Source: Marchantia polymorpha subsp. ruderalis (lineage: Eukaryota > Streptophyta > Marchantiopsida > Marchantiales > Marchantiaceae). Taken from it: a stretch of 64,000 bases of DNA. The stretch covers positions 17,672,501-17,736,500 of the forward strand of contig AP031353.1 in the NCBI GenBank assembly GCA_037833965.1, read 5' to 3'. The position numbers were made by a program, and so were the translations under genes. Shown piece by piece: positions 44,001 to 57,934 of the stretch (position 1 is its first letter; each line of letters starts with the position of its first letter). Below the pieces are notes generated by a model. It worked only from the letters and a program-made list of their open reading frames with translations. It ran no database searches and was not told the origin of the DNA.

Positions 44001-46089
44001 GGTCATGTAAATTACGCCGAATTCAACAAGCGATCTCTTGCGGACGAGTGACTTATAGTTGTTATGGATTCGACCACTGATCCTCCAGGTCTGTACCGCC
44101 CTACAGCCGCAACCCATGGACTATTCTCGCATTTTTCGATGAAAATTTTGACTTGAAAAAGGCTGTAAGCTTGGATCTTTCTTCTGACTTTCGAGGATTT
44201 TTTATCACAGCCCATGGCTCCAGTAAAAGTGGCCTTTTCTGCCCATAGATTCTTGCATTGGAGTTCACAATCGGATGCCGAAACCGTGAACTCAGACGCC
44301 TTATGTACCTTGGCTGCAGAAAATTCCACGGAATGTATTTTCTGCTCCTTGGATTGGGATAAAGAGGAGTGCCAACGTGAACTTCGAAGGTCTTGCGCCA
44401 GAGATTCGCTCCGTCCATCGAGCGAATCTTTGACATTTTCGTATCTCCTGCGCTTGGCGCTCCCCGGGCCTCTAGACTAATTCCTCCGACGCATCGGACT
44501 GTGATATCCCGCGACTCAAATGAACGCATTTTATGGACTCATTTCTGGATTTCAAATTTTGAATGCTGTTCTGTGAGTTTGATCGTGCGCAAATGTGGAA
44601 CCTTCTGGACCCAACTAAGAAGCAAATCTTGATGAAGGTTATATCTTGCTGACTGTCCGGTGGGATTGCAAAGCGTCTTGTAAACCGTAATCAAGGAAAC
44701 TCGAAGAAGATCGCCTTGCTACAAATTTGAATGACTAGGGGACTGGATTTGGCGTTTGCTCTATTGTTCGTGCTCATGTTTCAGTACTACATATTCATAT
44801 CCGTCACGATGCAAGACTGGTGGCCTTTCTCTGCTGCTCTTATGGTGGTGGGATTCTTCCAGCATCCAATCCATTTTTCTGAGAGTGTGGGAGCATTGGA
44901 CGACACATGACAGACAATTTTGAGCACACTTGGATCTACAACCTCTTCTCAGGTAATATCAGTCGCTTCCGAAACAACTGAAAATGCTGATTCCCTATCT
45001 GGGATCATATTGTTCCTGGAATCTCCGAGTGTCCTCCCACTTGGCCTTTACCTTCAAACATTGCCTGGTGGACATTCTATTTCAACGTCAATTACAGCAC
45101 AGTTTACCTCGTACAGAAAGGCCGAGTCTGGGGAAGGGAGATTGAGCTTCCCTGATTATGGTGTCTGTCACGAGCGGTAATTCCACCTCTGCCCAAGCAA
45201 TTTGAGCAAAAACTGAGAGGAACAGTCAGTAGAAGACGACATGCAGTCAACTGAGCATGTTTCTGACGAGCGAGCTGGAATTTTTTCACAAAAAGCAGAA
45301 ATGCCTGCGGAGGAAGCTAAGATTTCAGAGGAGGAGAAGGCTTCGAATGGACTGTCATCTATATCCATTGGATCCCTTTACCTCGTAACAAAAACATTCG
45401 GCAACCCGCATCACCTGCAACATGGAACTGAGCGTAATCTTAGCTGGTGAAACGAAGAGATTCTTTTGTGAATCTATATGGATTCTCTAAACTTTCATTA
45501 TCCGATGATGAAAGTTTAGAGATGATACTTGAGAACAGAACCCCAAAACTTGTTCCTTGCTTAAAACTGCAAGAGAATTCCGATCGGAGATCAGTTTTAC
45601 GAACAGAACGACGGTCAGTAGGAGCAGCTGAAACAAGTCCAGAGCAAACCCAATTTCGCTGCGTGGAGTAACGATCCACTTGTCTGTGGCATCCCAAGCG
45701 ATCGCCTTACCATGTGAGCTACGCTTCATAGAAAGGGTGGAAGCTTTCATGTAAATATGCCCAAGAGTGATAAGTGTACATCCCAATTGTTACGCTTGTA
45801 CGTGTACTTGAGAACTTATAATTATTAGTATAAAATTAAAAAACCGTTTTATGTCAATATTAACATCCATATGATTCATGTTTGATGCGCATGTTATCCA
45901 TTATATATTTCATATAAAGAAGATATACTGTTGGCTACTATGTTAATAAGAGAGTAAGAGTTGATTGCTTTAAGGATGGAGTAATATGAAAGCAATTCAA
46001 ACATTATCATCTTCTCAGATTATATTTTACCTGTATATTTGTCACAATCTGGAGAAAATTACATATGTTTTTATCTTATTCTTAAATCA

Positions 46090-46126
<37 letters not shown>

Positions 46127-49100
46127 GACTTCTGACTTGATTCCATTATTCAAATAATCATTGTCTGTGTGTGGAGCAAGATGACATTCATCATTTCATG
46201 AAGCATAATTAGAGCAACAATGCTGAAATTCTCTCATCATTGTTGATGTCAATTATTTTGTTGATAATTCTTATTGTGACTACAAGCATTTGGTCATTGT
46301 TATTCAATGACTTTTCATGTTCAAGATTTGGACCTTTTAGATCATTACAATATCTCATAAATGTGCCATATGATTTTATAGTACATAGAATTCTTAGTAT
46401 CTTCAACAAAACTTTCCATGGTATTCTGTAACAATTCATTGTGAAAATTAATTAGCCAACAAATTCTTCACAAAGAATGTGAGGAATTTCTAAGAAGAAT
46501 AATATGGTGGACTGATATCAATCGTTTATTCTTGACAATGTTGGTTCCAAAGAATTATGTGATCAAGAGTAAATATATCGCCTTACACATATGTTAATCT
46601 ACTCTATCATATGAAAATCAAGAACATGTTGTAGTCCAGAGAGACATCCTACATGATCATTTGGAGAACATAACACAGATTTCGTTTCAAAAAGAATTCA
46701 GAGATTGAAATGGAAAGTGCACAGATGCAGTATCTTTGTCATGCTAATTCTATCTTAGAATTTATAGTTATAAACACAGAACCTACTGGTCCATGACTAA
46801 ATCCGAGTAAGACGTTGCTGCAAGTTACATAAGCTGCAACTGAGAGTCCAGAGGCCAGTTATGAGTCTCGAGACCGCGAAAGTCGATGGTGGCCTGAAGT
46901 AGTCTTCTACGTCTGGGTCAGCTCTTATGGTACTCAAACACTCGATCGAGGTGATCTTGACATTTGTTAGTGAGTATATCAAGCCGAAACACAGAATTCT
47001 GTTATCATGGACATGGACCTGGACCTGGACGGTGTCTCTTCATCGTAGAGGTAGAGATGTACGAATGAAGATTTACGGTGTCTCTTCATCTTCTTTGGAT
47101 GTCTGTCCAGTGCGTGAGCTTTTATGCAGGTTTTAAAGCATGTGCCCTTGTTTCATTTCGAACATAAGCCCATGAATATTCGATAGATTGAGTTTCTGTC
47201 AGAAACTCCTTGATTTTCTCCCATTTACTTACCAAGAAAAAAATTCCAGCTGACTGATTCGCGTCGTGATCTTCATTGCCCAGCGTCTTGGAACCTTTTT
47301 CCTTGCGATGATTCTTTCTCCGCTTAAATCGACCTCAAGTTTGCTTATGCTATTGATATGACCGGAGAAGTTTCCATCCCCTCTAGCTATCGCTTTCTTA
47401 CCACTGCCCAATATCGTTGATAAATGATCGATGCTCCAGAATCCATGGTTCATGATGAATACGTACGCAGTTTTGAACATGCGATTCTGCACCTGAGTGA
47501 GTCTATTGCTGTGATGATTCGCGGTGGCATGGTTATGTAAGCTCGGTGCGGACCCTTTGGCTTCCAGAGCACACTCGCACGTTCTTCTTACTTATTGAGA
47601 CTGGTCGGAGTCTCATGCTTGCATGGAGAATCTCCGCATTTCATCTGAGCCCGTAACGTCATAGACTTGATCGGACTATGCGGTTTGCACAGCAATATCA
47701 AACCGAAGAAGATTTACGCAGACCTGAGGAAGGAGAAATGACTTGATTGATCGATGGCTTGGAGAGAAAAGAATGGCTGTAGAGAGACGTGGTGTAATTT
47801 CCATAACAAAGGACGAAGGACACATGCATTTTGAACGATGTATTTGCTCTAAAGAGTAACCAACGAAAACTTATGCTACTGAACATCGACCCTAAACAAC
47901 ATCGTCGGGGAATTACTCGACCATCAATTAAGAAGAAGGATAATCCAGAAAGAGATGGCTTGATAAATTTAGAATGTAAGTTGAATACCTGTTTGGCCTT
48001 ACCTTTATATTCTTGAACAAAAGTGAGCGTGATTCACTTCATTTTAATTTCCTAGATTGAAGGTATAATTACGAGAAGAGCTTGCAGACTGGTTGAACGC
48101 AGCGAAGTCAAAGCACTGAACGCGGATGCGTCTCGTATGTTTTCATCGGATCTCGGAGTTCAACATAGCTAGATAGGATCTGGATTTCAACATAGGATCT
48201 GGAAACGCAAGAGCGACAGTCAGAACCCGTTACATCAAATTTACGTAAGATTCGAATCATGAAAAAGAGGCTGACATCACATAGAATTGATCGATCTCTC
48301 AGAATCACTTAGCTGCTTTTTAATATTTTATGCAATGAGAAAACAATTTAGCTCTAGACGGCGAGACCGGGACGCACGTTAGCTACAAGGTAGGAAAATT
48401 CTACAGGAAGGTCCTCATGTCTCGCGTGCACCAGTGTCCTAGCGGAAAGATCTAGTATTGTGTACAAACCAGGAGAAGCAAGATCCATTTTCGGCTTGAA
48501 GTTCGAGACGCTGATTGATATTGACTGGATATACAGGATCTGAAATTAATGTCGGATAGCAGATTTTGTGCAGACAATAACGGAGCTTGACTTTGCTGCT
48601 CATTATGAGCTTTACAGGTGAATCAAACATAACAAGCATGTCAATGATGATAAGTATCGAGCATATATTGATATATATATATATATATACACCGGGAGAA
48701 AGATCGAATTTACAGGAGGTCACTTTCAGTAGATTGGTGCAATTAATATTTTTAACACAAGTATTACAGCTATTACATCTCAGATGATTATTCAGATGCG
48801 TCTATTACATCTCAGCATTGGCGTGAAGTCCCTGGATTATATTGGAGGGATCGATTTCACATGAACATAGTCAAGTTGACCGCACAAACATTAGCTAGAT
48901 GTCCAAATTTTGGCGATTAGGCTTTCCACCTCAGCTTCTTATTAAATCTTCAATTCGAGGAAGGAAATTTATGAGGAGATTTGAATTAAATTGAGATGCC
49001 ATGCATGAAGTGATGTATGCCTCTAGTCTTTAAAGCTGTTCCAAAACCTTTTTGTCTTACAATTATAACTGGTCTAGTAACAATTTTTTTTACCAAAATC

Positions 49101-52100
49101 AAGTTTTGTTGCTACTGTTTTAAACCTACTTTGAACTGGTCTGTCTGAAATGTATATACTTTATATATTATTGAAATAAACGATTATTACTGATCAACTT
49201 ACTTTTAGGCATTTGACTTTCTTCTGTTCTCGGCAACTTGCACGTTGCTGAACTCTTGCCATCAAATGTTCTATCAACTTACTATGGTCCTCGATAATTT
49301 CATGACAATTACATTCTCTTTAAATTCTTCAACAACAGTAGACATACTACCAGATCAAATTTCATGAATATATTTACAATTTAAATGATTGACTATCTAT
49401 CTATTTTTTATCCTTTTAGTTGACAAAACGTTCATTTATGTCACAAGTCAACATCTCAGTATGGTAAACAGTAAGTCCAAGGTACAGAAAATACTCCATC
49501 CTTGAGACTGTACGCCTAACTATGTAACCAGGGAATGCGCATGTGCAAAAGCACATGCGCATTTCCTGGAACGAGACACGATCAATGGAAGGTGTCACTT
49601 CATCATGCGGCACAGAATTTGCGGTTGAGATACCTACTATGGGCTGGATACGAGCGTAAGTATAAGCAACGGTCTTTCATGTAAGTGTGAATGTGAATTC
49701 CGGACTCAGAGAGCGTTGTAATTTCCAAACAGATAAGAGGCTCATGCTGAGCACATCGCACGCCTAGATGAAGATGGCGTGTCGTGCTGCCGACACGACA
49801 AGCTTAAGCTTCGTCGATGTCGAAAAGCCTCAGTTGGTCATCGGCACCATTAGTGATAACGAAGGACTATGCAAATTTGGGAGCATACGATATTCACAAT
49901 CTGATTCTCAGGCCCGCAGGGCTAGGACACTTGGAACTGCTACAAAGAGTATACATTGTAGTCGTATCAAGATTGTGAGCGTATCTAACTACTCCTTCGA
50001 AGCTTCCAGAAGTTACAATATGAAGGGATACGTTCATTGGAATATCCATGCGTTCTAAACTGGCTTCCTCTCCCAGGAAAGGTTTTCCAGCTTGTGCGCA
50101 CATAGAGCAGAAAGCATCTAAAAGCAGACCTGTTAGTATCATTCCTTTTTATGTATGGTGACCAAATAGCGTATGATATTGCTACTTCTTTCTTCGTCTG
50201 ATTGACTAGAGAGAGTCAGGGTAACAAGAGATCCAGGTTCAATGGTATTAATTTTAGAATGATCCCATGCCTAGGGAAAATAGCATATCCTTATACAATT
50301 TTTTCAAGGAAAACTGAAGTGCAACATCAAGTTGATCTTGTGGAAGACCTGAAACGCACATGTAGAATTAGATGCCCTGCTGGAAACTCTTATGTGGGGT
50401 AAAATAGTTTCACCAAGTCCGCTTGGTCATGTACGTGATGTGGGTTGGTAGCTGGGAGAATTTACCGAACCGGTTCCGCAACTGTTGGTGGTGAAGAAAA
50501 AAATAGCGATTTGGAAGTTGACTGGAAATGTGTATATGTTGAAGTAAATAATCAAAAAGTGGAGAGCCATGTGGATAAGAAAAGGAAAAAAAATTTGAAA
50601 AAGTTACCTCCTATCAAACTGTACAAGGAATAAAAATTAGATAGTTGAAAGATACTTAATGTGACTGAAAAGACAATGTCGGTGCAGGTCTCAACGCATA
50701 CTTATGTCTTACAAAATTATGAGGAAAGAGAAAAGAACTTGCATGTACATTGGATCATTAACGTTGCATGTACAGCCGGTTAGATATTAAAAAAATTTGT
50801 ACTTATCAACCAATTAGATCCTAAAAATGCCAGAAATAATATCTGGAGCTGATACAACGCAAATATAAATCTAAAGATCGTTGTTCAAGAATGCTGTGGT
50901 TTCACAGTTATCGAAAAAATAATCCTTTTCCTACAACTTCTACCATGTTTGAAAGTTAAAGTAGTCTTGAAAGTGATCAGCTGATTGAATGCTATTTAAT
51001 AGAATCTACTTCAAACAAAGCACCTCATTTATTGAATGTCAAGTGACATCAAGAGGACTGCAAAAAATTTTCATATCGAGTGAAATAGAACAATCAGTCT
51101 TCATTGCTGATATACGTACATCTTATTGCGCAGACATGACAGATCAAATGTGCTGTACTTTACAACAAATGTTGGAAAACATCATCTTCATTGACCAGAG
51201 CGTTCTGAAGTTGCATGTCCTGAACCTCCCATGTATCTTGCAGAAAAGATTACAAGACTTATTAGATATGCTGATGGATCTGGATATGTCAAGATGCTCT
51301 ATAAACCTCGAGATTAAGCTCTCCGGCCAAACACATCACCTGCTGAGATGAGATGGTTGTATAGAGCTATGAATCTCCATAGTCAGTACCAATGTCACCC
51401 TCGACTTGTCAATGGGTGATACCGCATCTCCTTCCTAGAAATGCAACTCACATGCGGATTCGTAATATGATCCACCAGGCCAATTCTCTGTATAGAACAG
51501 AATTTATTGGCTTAATGTGCCAGGGCCGTTGTGCCTCGCTAACACTAAACTCTTCGAGTCTAAAGTGAGTGTCACTTTTAGACGATCGAAACCTCTTCGA
51601 GTCTAAAGTGAGTGTCACTTTTAGGCGATCGACACCTCGTTCTCAGTTAATGTTATTGACTTTTATTCTAACTGAGACAACAGCTTAAAGAGCTCGATAG
51701 GCTTCAGGTTTAAGCTTCAAAACTCAATCTGGGTGAGGAAATTATATTTCCAGCTTATAGGGCATGTGAACTAAAGTAAATTTGGGGATCTGTCGGGCAG
51801 CATTGACATATAAACGTTGTAAAGCAATGACGGGCCTTGGCATGACTGCTTTTGTTGATGACGCCAGATCTTCTTTGAGCAATAATTTTTACTTTCAGAA
51901 AGGTCAGCTTTTATCATACGGATTGTAAATCATCAACTAGGAAACATCTTAATCTATGGTTACTGACTGTGGATCATTTGCCTCTGATGAAGATTCTGAA
52001 TTGCAAGATCAGAAATATTATAGGATTGACTTTCCATGATCTTAATTTCTTGTAGGTAATATGATCACAGGTAGTCAAGACTTAGAATCTCGGAGTTGAA

Positions 52101-52428
52101 GTAGAAAAAGTTCCTCAAGATGCCACCAACCTGCAGGTTGAGTATAAAAAGGAACTCGCACAGACATCGAGATTGCATCGCTTTTCAGCATTCTGATCAT
52201 CAGTGCTTTCGTGTATTACTTCGCTGAAGCTCCCCGTTTGTGACTATAAAACCGATCCAATGATAGGGCTGAAATTGATTCTCCATCTGAGCCGAATTCT
52301 TCACTCACAACTGTCAGAGCTACTGAACGAGTGCTGCTAGTGGTCCGGGATTGGAATCAGAGAAAAACAAATCTCGATTTATTTTCTCGTCTGTGAAGGG
52401 ATAGCTAGATCGACGAAAGATCGCAACA
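44001..52428. other. 8.4-kb stretch with no gene I can support
   Basis: Several frames of 60-140 codons exist (for example 44101-44529 minus, 44920-45180 plus, 50989-51351 plus), but none shows a known motif, codon continuity across splice sites, or repeat support. 44731-44910 could encode a 59-residue hydrophobic peptide (LAFALLFVLMFQYYIFISVT). Structure worth noting is a (TA)n run at 46092-46124 and foldbacks at 45484-45522, 49531-49566 and 51550-51640 (see findings). Confidence 0.5.
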
Positions 52429-54419
52429 ATGGGTAGAATTGAAAGAGGATGCGCAAAAAGTTCGAAACGTTACGTGATGGCATGCTGGTTCGTTCTTCAT
52501 GTGATCCTATCTTCAATCTCAATGGTGACAGCCGAGCACTCCGTATGCCTCGCACTGCAGCCTTCACCAGCATTGACACCATTCGTCGACAAACTGCCCA
52601 TCCCTCCTACCATAAATGTCTCCAACGGCACTCGGCTCGTACTGGGAGCTTACAAGATCACTCAGGTGCATATATGAACTGTATTCATCAAATTCAGCTA
52701 TTCATCATCAAGTGGGCGAATAACCAGCTTTCTGACCAAAATGGAAATCAGGCAATGATGACTTAATTTAACTTGCTATTCAGTCTTTTGTTGATCAGAA
52801 GCCCATCCATGCAAAATAGAAGACAGTTGTATTGCTCATGAATGTATTAACAAGCTGCAGAGGCTCACTGTTATATGGGTACATGCTCCATGGTGCAGAA
52901 ACTACATCGTGATCTTCCACCCACAACCCTTTACGCCTACGGAACGAGCCAAGCATCGGCGAGCTTTCCAGGACCGACTCTGATGGCCAAAAAATATATC
53001 ACCACTTCAGTGCGCTGGGAGAATCACATCATCGACACGGAGCATATGTTCACCGTGGACAGGAGTATCCATTGGGCGGATCCACCCAACGGAGGAGTGC
53101 CCATGGTGGTACACCTGCACGGATCCGAGACCCGCAGTGACAGCGACGGGCACCCGGACGCTTGGTTCACTGCGGCTGGAGACGTCGGGCCCACGTTCAC
53201 CTCGCAGAACTACGTGTACCCGAACGATCAAGAAGAAGCTCTTCTCTGGTACCATGACCACACCGTCGGAATGACTCGCTTGAACTCCGCCGCCGGAATG
53301 GTCGGACTCTATTTCATAAAATCTGTCGTGGAAGAGGCATTGCTTCTACCATCTGGACCTTTCGAGATTCCTCTCGTCATCCAGGACAGAAACTTCTGGG
53401 CCAATGGGTCCATCAACTTCCCGGACACCGGTATTTTCCCTGAACATCCGAACTGGTGCCCCGATTATTACGGCGATACGATTTTGGTGAATGGGAAAGT
53501 GTGGCCGTACCTCGAAGTGTACCGAACGAAGTACCGCTTCCGGATGCTGACTGCAGGAAATGCCCGCTTCTTCAACTTCAGTCTCAGCGAGCCAAGCCTC
53601 AGCTTCGTTCAGATCGGCACGGACGGCGGGTTCCTCAATAAACCACTGACCATGAAGACGTTGTTGATGGCTCCTGCGTACCGGACTGACATGATCATCG
53701 ACTTCTCCTCGCTCCCGGTGGGTACGAAAGTGTACATGAACAACTCTGCTCCCATTTTCTTCCCCGGAACACCGCCTCCCGGGACATCGATTGACAATTC
53801 TCCCGGCCAGAGGCAGGTCATGGAGTTCAGAGTCGTTGCACCTCCTCCTGGTTATAATATGCCGACAGTTTACGTCCCGAGCATTTTGGCCCCGACGCCC
53901 GACAAGAACTTGAACCCCTACACTGACGTGCAGCGGAATTTGACTCTGAATCTAAGTCCACCCGGGACCCCGTTCACCCTTCTCCTGAACAACCATCGAT
54001 TCATGGACCCGGCGACGGAATCGCCAAAGCTCTATACGACGGAGATCTGGTCTATCACCAATTTGATCGGAACGACGCACCCCATTCACATCCATCTGAT
54101 CAACTTCCTCATGCTGGACATGCAAACCTTCGACCAGGGGAGACTGAACGCGGGGAATTGCTCTCTTGCATTGCAGTTCCCCGACCCTCTGAGCTGCTTC
54201 ATTGAGCCGCCACAGCCGCCCATCGATGCCCAAGCTGGCTGGAAGGACACAATCATCGTGTTTGACCAGAAAGTCACCAGGCTGCTGCTCCGATGGAAGC
54301 CTCGATATGGTGTCTTCACGTTCGATCCCACAACGGAGCCCGGCTACGTGTGGCACTGCCACATGCTCGACCACGAGGACAATGATATGATGAGACCTCT
54401 CGTCATGAGATGGATTTAG
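52429..54419 (+). CDS. LPR: LPR1-type multicopper oxidase (probable ferroxidase)
   Basis: Two exons, 52429-52665 and 52899-54419, join in phase at GT/AG (ITQ|KLHRDLPP) to give 585 residues, close to Arabidopsis LPR1. Residues ~17-36 (MACWFVLHVILSSISMVTAE) are a signal peptide; NVS and NGT sites follow. The cupredoxin copper motifs are complete: HLHGS (His151, His153), WYHDHTVG (His198, His200), HPIHIH (His473, His476, His478) and HCHMLDHEDNDMM (His565, Cys566, His567, His571, Met576). Family: plant LPR proteins are bacterial-type (CotA/bilirubin-oxidase-like) ferroxidases that oxidise Fe2+ in the cell wall or secretory pathway and link iron to phosphate sensing. Substrate is inferred from family membership. 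AATAAA at 54640 may be a polyadenylation signal. Confidence 0.94.
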
Positions 54420-55122
54420 ACTCGACCAGATCTCGTTCTTTTCCCGCTGCCTTCATAAAATAATTTCCTTCGGAACGAGAATCTGTTCATGGATGGATGT
54501 ATGTCAGCAAGCGGTCTGGCCTCTCCTGTGGCGGCTCAAGGAACAGTGAATAAGCTTCCGAAGATTTGCTTATGTGCATAGTATTTTGCGTTGCATAGAA
54601 GTCCTCAAGAAAGGACAAACAATTCTGTTTTCTAGTTATAATAAATTTCATGAATATTTATCCTGATATTTTTATCTGATTACATTTTTCTCTTTTTCCC
54701 AAATTTACCCACAAAAAAGTAAAAAATCCTCTTTTAGAATTATGCATCCATCATGATGATGATATCCTCGCCTCTGTCTCCTCTCGTGCCTACTGTTCGA
54801 TTCTCTACTGGAATGAATGAGGTCTCTTCTGCATATTTTCTTATATTCCACGTGTTATATGTTTGATTACATTCTTCAAAACTGGTGATAAGATTCAAAA
54901 CAGAATCTTCTGCAAAGCTCGAGTATGAGTGAGAGTAAATATTCATTCTAGAGCACCATCTGCAAAACCTCTACCATGATTAACGGTTTACTGGATTACT
55001 GCGGTCTTCTCAAAACGATAATTAAAATTCTGCATCTTGAGAGCAATCAGAATACAACAAAACCATTGCTTGCTATGCCTAAACCCAGGCTTTATGTTCA
55101 ACAAAAGTAAAATTCATTTAAG
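54420..55122. other. Intergenic region downstream of the oxidase
   Basis: Contains the presumed 3' UTR with AATAAA at 54640-54645; otherwise no features seen. Confidence 0.4.
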
Positions 55123-55195
55123 CGCCGCCCGGGGGGCTCGAACCCCCGACCACAAGGTTAAGAGCCTTGCGCTCTACCAACTGAGCTAGGGCGGC
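55123..55195 (-). tRNA. trnK-CUU: tRNA-Lys (anticodon CUU)
   Basis: A 73-nt cloverleaf reads on the minus strand from 55195. The acceptor stem is GCCGCCC/GGGCGGC with discriminator G. The D arm is GCTC-AGTTGGTA-GAGC, the anticodon stem CAAGG/CCTTG with loop CTCTTAA, the variable loop TGGTC, and the T arm GGGGG-TTCGAGC-CCCCC. The internal A and B boxes (TAGCTCAGTTGG and GGTTCGAGCCC) are canonical. Runs of T shortly downstream on the minus strand can end Pol III transcription. No intron. It looks fully functional. Confidence 0.97.
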
Positions 55196-57934
55196 TGATG
55201 GAGGTGATTGAAGAAGATATATTTAAGAATATAATAAACCGTATTGAAACGAGGATGCATACGAGAGAGAATGTCCATTCTTCAGATCAGTTATGGAGAT
55301 AGTTCGGCCCAAAATCTTCCACTCGATCTGGGGGTCCCAAAATCATGTTATGTTGAAGCCTAGCTTTTTATAGTAATTAGACAAAGTAGATCATATCGTA
55401 TACGATTGCATTTCTTATCATACGGATTTCATACCGTATTTAAGTATGACTTACATATTTTTGGACAAGATAAGAGATAGTTTCTGCTCATGATATAATC
55501 TTTTAGCAATACGCGAAATTGATGAAAAAGTAGCAGAAGTTTGTGGAACAAGATTCTCTTCTAGCAACTATCGAGAAGGGAATTCAAGATCTGAGCAGAT
55601 CGTGTTAACGAACACGGTTGGGGTTGGAAACTGGTGCGAAAGCTCCTATGAAAGTACAGTAGGTCCTCATCCTTTTTACTAAATAAATCGGCGCCGCGTG
55701 GACCTTATCCGAAGGTCGAGAAAGCCAGCGAGACAGCCAGCGGTCGAGACAGGCAACCAGTCTGATGCGGAAGCAAATGCAGCCCCGAATTGCGGCAGAT
55801 GAAGGCCCTTTTACCTCTGCTTGCCCAGTCACAGATCACCCAGTGTGGTGCAACTATGCTTGTCTTACATAGCATACAGATAATTTGTGTTCCCCTCCAC
55901 GTTTGTCATTCTTCACAATGTGCCCAACCGATCTTCCCATACCGTTGCAACTTCCCGGTTTCTCGAGTACCTTATATATGTATGACAAAATTATCCGGTA
56001 TTTATTCTAGCCATAAATCTATCTCAAATTTATCTATGCAGTATAACTTGCAATTAGTTAATCCTAATTTTCTTTGATTTTTATTTTATTTATTATTTTG
56101 TGATTCTTAAGTGATCATTTATATTATATAATTGATAATGGTATATAACTTATATACCATTACCTGTAAGCATACATCTCACTAAAAGAATACAATACAC
56201 ACAGTTGGGGAACCTTCTAGGAGTGTTAAATTAGCTTTCACTGATCTCCCGCTGCCTAAAGCCAATTCACGAGATACCAATCCGCTAACTTGCATAACCT
56301 CACTCCTCTACAAGTTCTAAATTATGCAGGATTTAAACTTAAAATCAAATCAGAAGCCCGTTTGTGAAGAGACCGCTCCAAAATTTAAGAATACTGGAGC
56401 ACTATGATTCTTCACAAAACGGGATGCCACTCCCGGAGATTACACACGGGATAAGTAAAACGAAGTGAACCCTTTGATGCCTAATATCTGAAGGAAAACT
56501 CTTTGACAGCAAAGTTCTCTACGACTGCATCTAGATAAACTTCTGAAGTAAAACATTCTGTTAGGCTTCAAGTGTAGCCAAATCTGGAAGTCGTACCTTT
56601 GCACTTTAAATACCGAATCAAGTGCTGTGTACAAATTGTGTACAAATCTAATCGCCAGGTATGTGGAATTGCACTACGGAGGTCCTAGGCAAGTAGACAA
56701 AGCTATAGTCGTTGCTTAGTTCCTCCGGAGGTCTTGCACTCAGAGACTGACTTGGAGGGAGAGGGAGAACACCGGCGTGGAATTATTTCACAGGGTCAGT
56801 TGACTGAAAAAGTGCTCCCTCTTTCTCGAACACATCCGGGGCGCGAACGACCGACCGACGGGTATCACTTGACCAACACTTAAAGGTCCCACCTCCTCCT
56901 GTACATACAGAACGAAAGGTGAGAGAGGAGGAGGAACCGCGTAGCTCTATCTGCTGCAACTTCACTCACTCGTATGGTATCGAATACAACTCCAAACGTT
57001 GGAGTTTATTCCGCTCGGCGATCGCTTCGGGCCTTTTGTGGCTACGGCAGTGTGCTTGCAACTAACGTCCACTCCCCACCAGGGGCACGATGAGATGGTG
57101 CGCTGTGTTCTTTCTAGTAGTACTGGGACCGCAGTACCCTTTTCATCCAGCCGGTCCGAATCAGCAAGTCCGTGGGCGAATTAATTTCCTCTGTCGGCAC
57201 CTTTTCACGTGGCATCAAAGCCGGGCCCTGGCCACCGAAGTCGTCTCAAATGATCCGGTGACGAGCACTGGTCAGCTCAATTTGAGCCCGAGGAGGGAGC
57301 GGATGGACGGAGAATGTTTTGGCCGATGCCCCCGGAAGGGCAACTAAGGAACGTGTGCTCCGTGACAAGGCCGCGAACTGCAGAAGCGATTGTAAGTTGG
57401 GAGTATCCTGGGTCTATGCTCAAGCAGCAGGGAAAATTCGAGCGAATGAGAGAGATCAATTCTTGACCCTTCGAGTCTCTGACGCCGCTTGTTTAAGGAA
57501 TTGCGTCACCGGAGGACCAGCGGAACGAGAGCACAGTCGGATTGGCTCCCTTTACATTGTTATCTTTTGTCCTCATTGTCTGGATGTACGTATCACATCG
57601 TCAGTCATAGCTAAGCTATTCTACGTCGAGGTCGAGGTCGGAGGTCTACTGCTGTTTCTTGAGAACATAGATTCAGACAGACTGACAGACATACATACCT
57701 CAGCTGAAATTGTTGATCTGCGCAGTGTCTCGATCCGTTGTAAAGCAAATTCAGAAACGTACTTTTTATCGGGAGCATACTCTCGTAGGAGTGGGACTGA
57801 CAATTGACACCGTCTCGTTGCCCGAAAGATCGAAGACGAATTGGCTAGCCGAGTGCAATTGAACGGCGTGCTGTTCATTCTTTATCTCCGATCTGGTCGA
57901 AGTCGATTATGATTGTGAACCACAACTAGGCGAG
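55196..57934. other. Intergenic region upstream of the LURP-one-related gene
   Basis: AT-rich to about 56400, then more balanced. The frame at 57319-57807 has no recognisable domain and I take it as promoter or leader sequence of the next gene, not a protein. Confidence 0.45.

Noticed and set aside
44101..44529. 142-codon minus-strand ORF
   Set aside because: Overlapped on the other strand by an equally good frame; neither has motifs.
46092..46124. (TA)n run, and similar runs at about 25182 and 48667
   Set aside because: Ordinary microsatellites, no further structure.
50989..51351. 120-codon plus-strand ORF
   Set aside because: Composition is plausible (many Leu, Ile), but there is no recognisable motif, exon partner or homology I can name.
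53952..54374. 140-codon antisense ORF inside the ferroxidase gene
   Set aside because: Shadow of a conserved GC-rich coding exon.
57319..57807. 162-codon ORF upstream of the LOR gene
   Set aside because: No domain, atypical composition, and it lies where the promoter and 5' UTR are expected.
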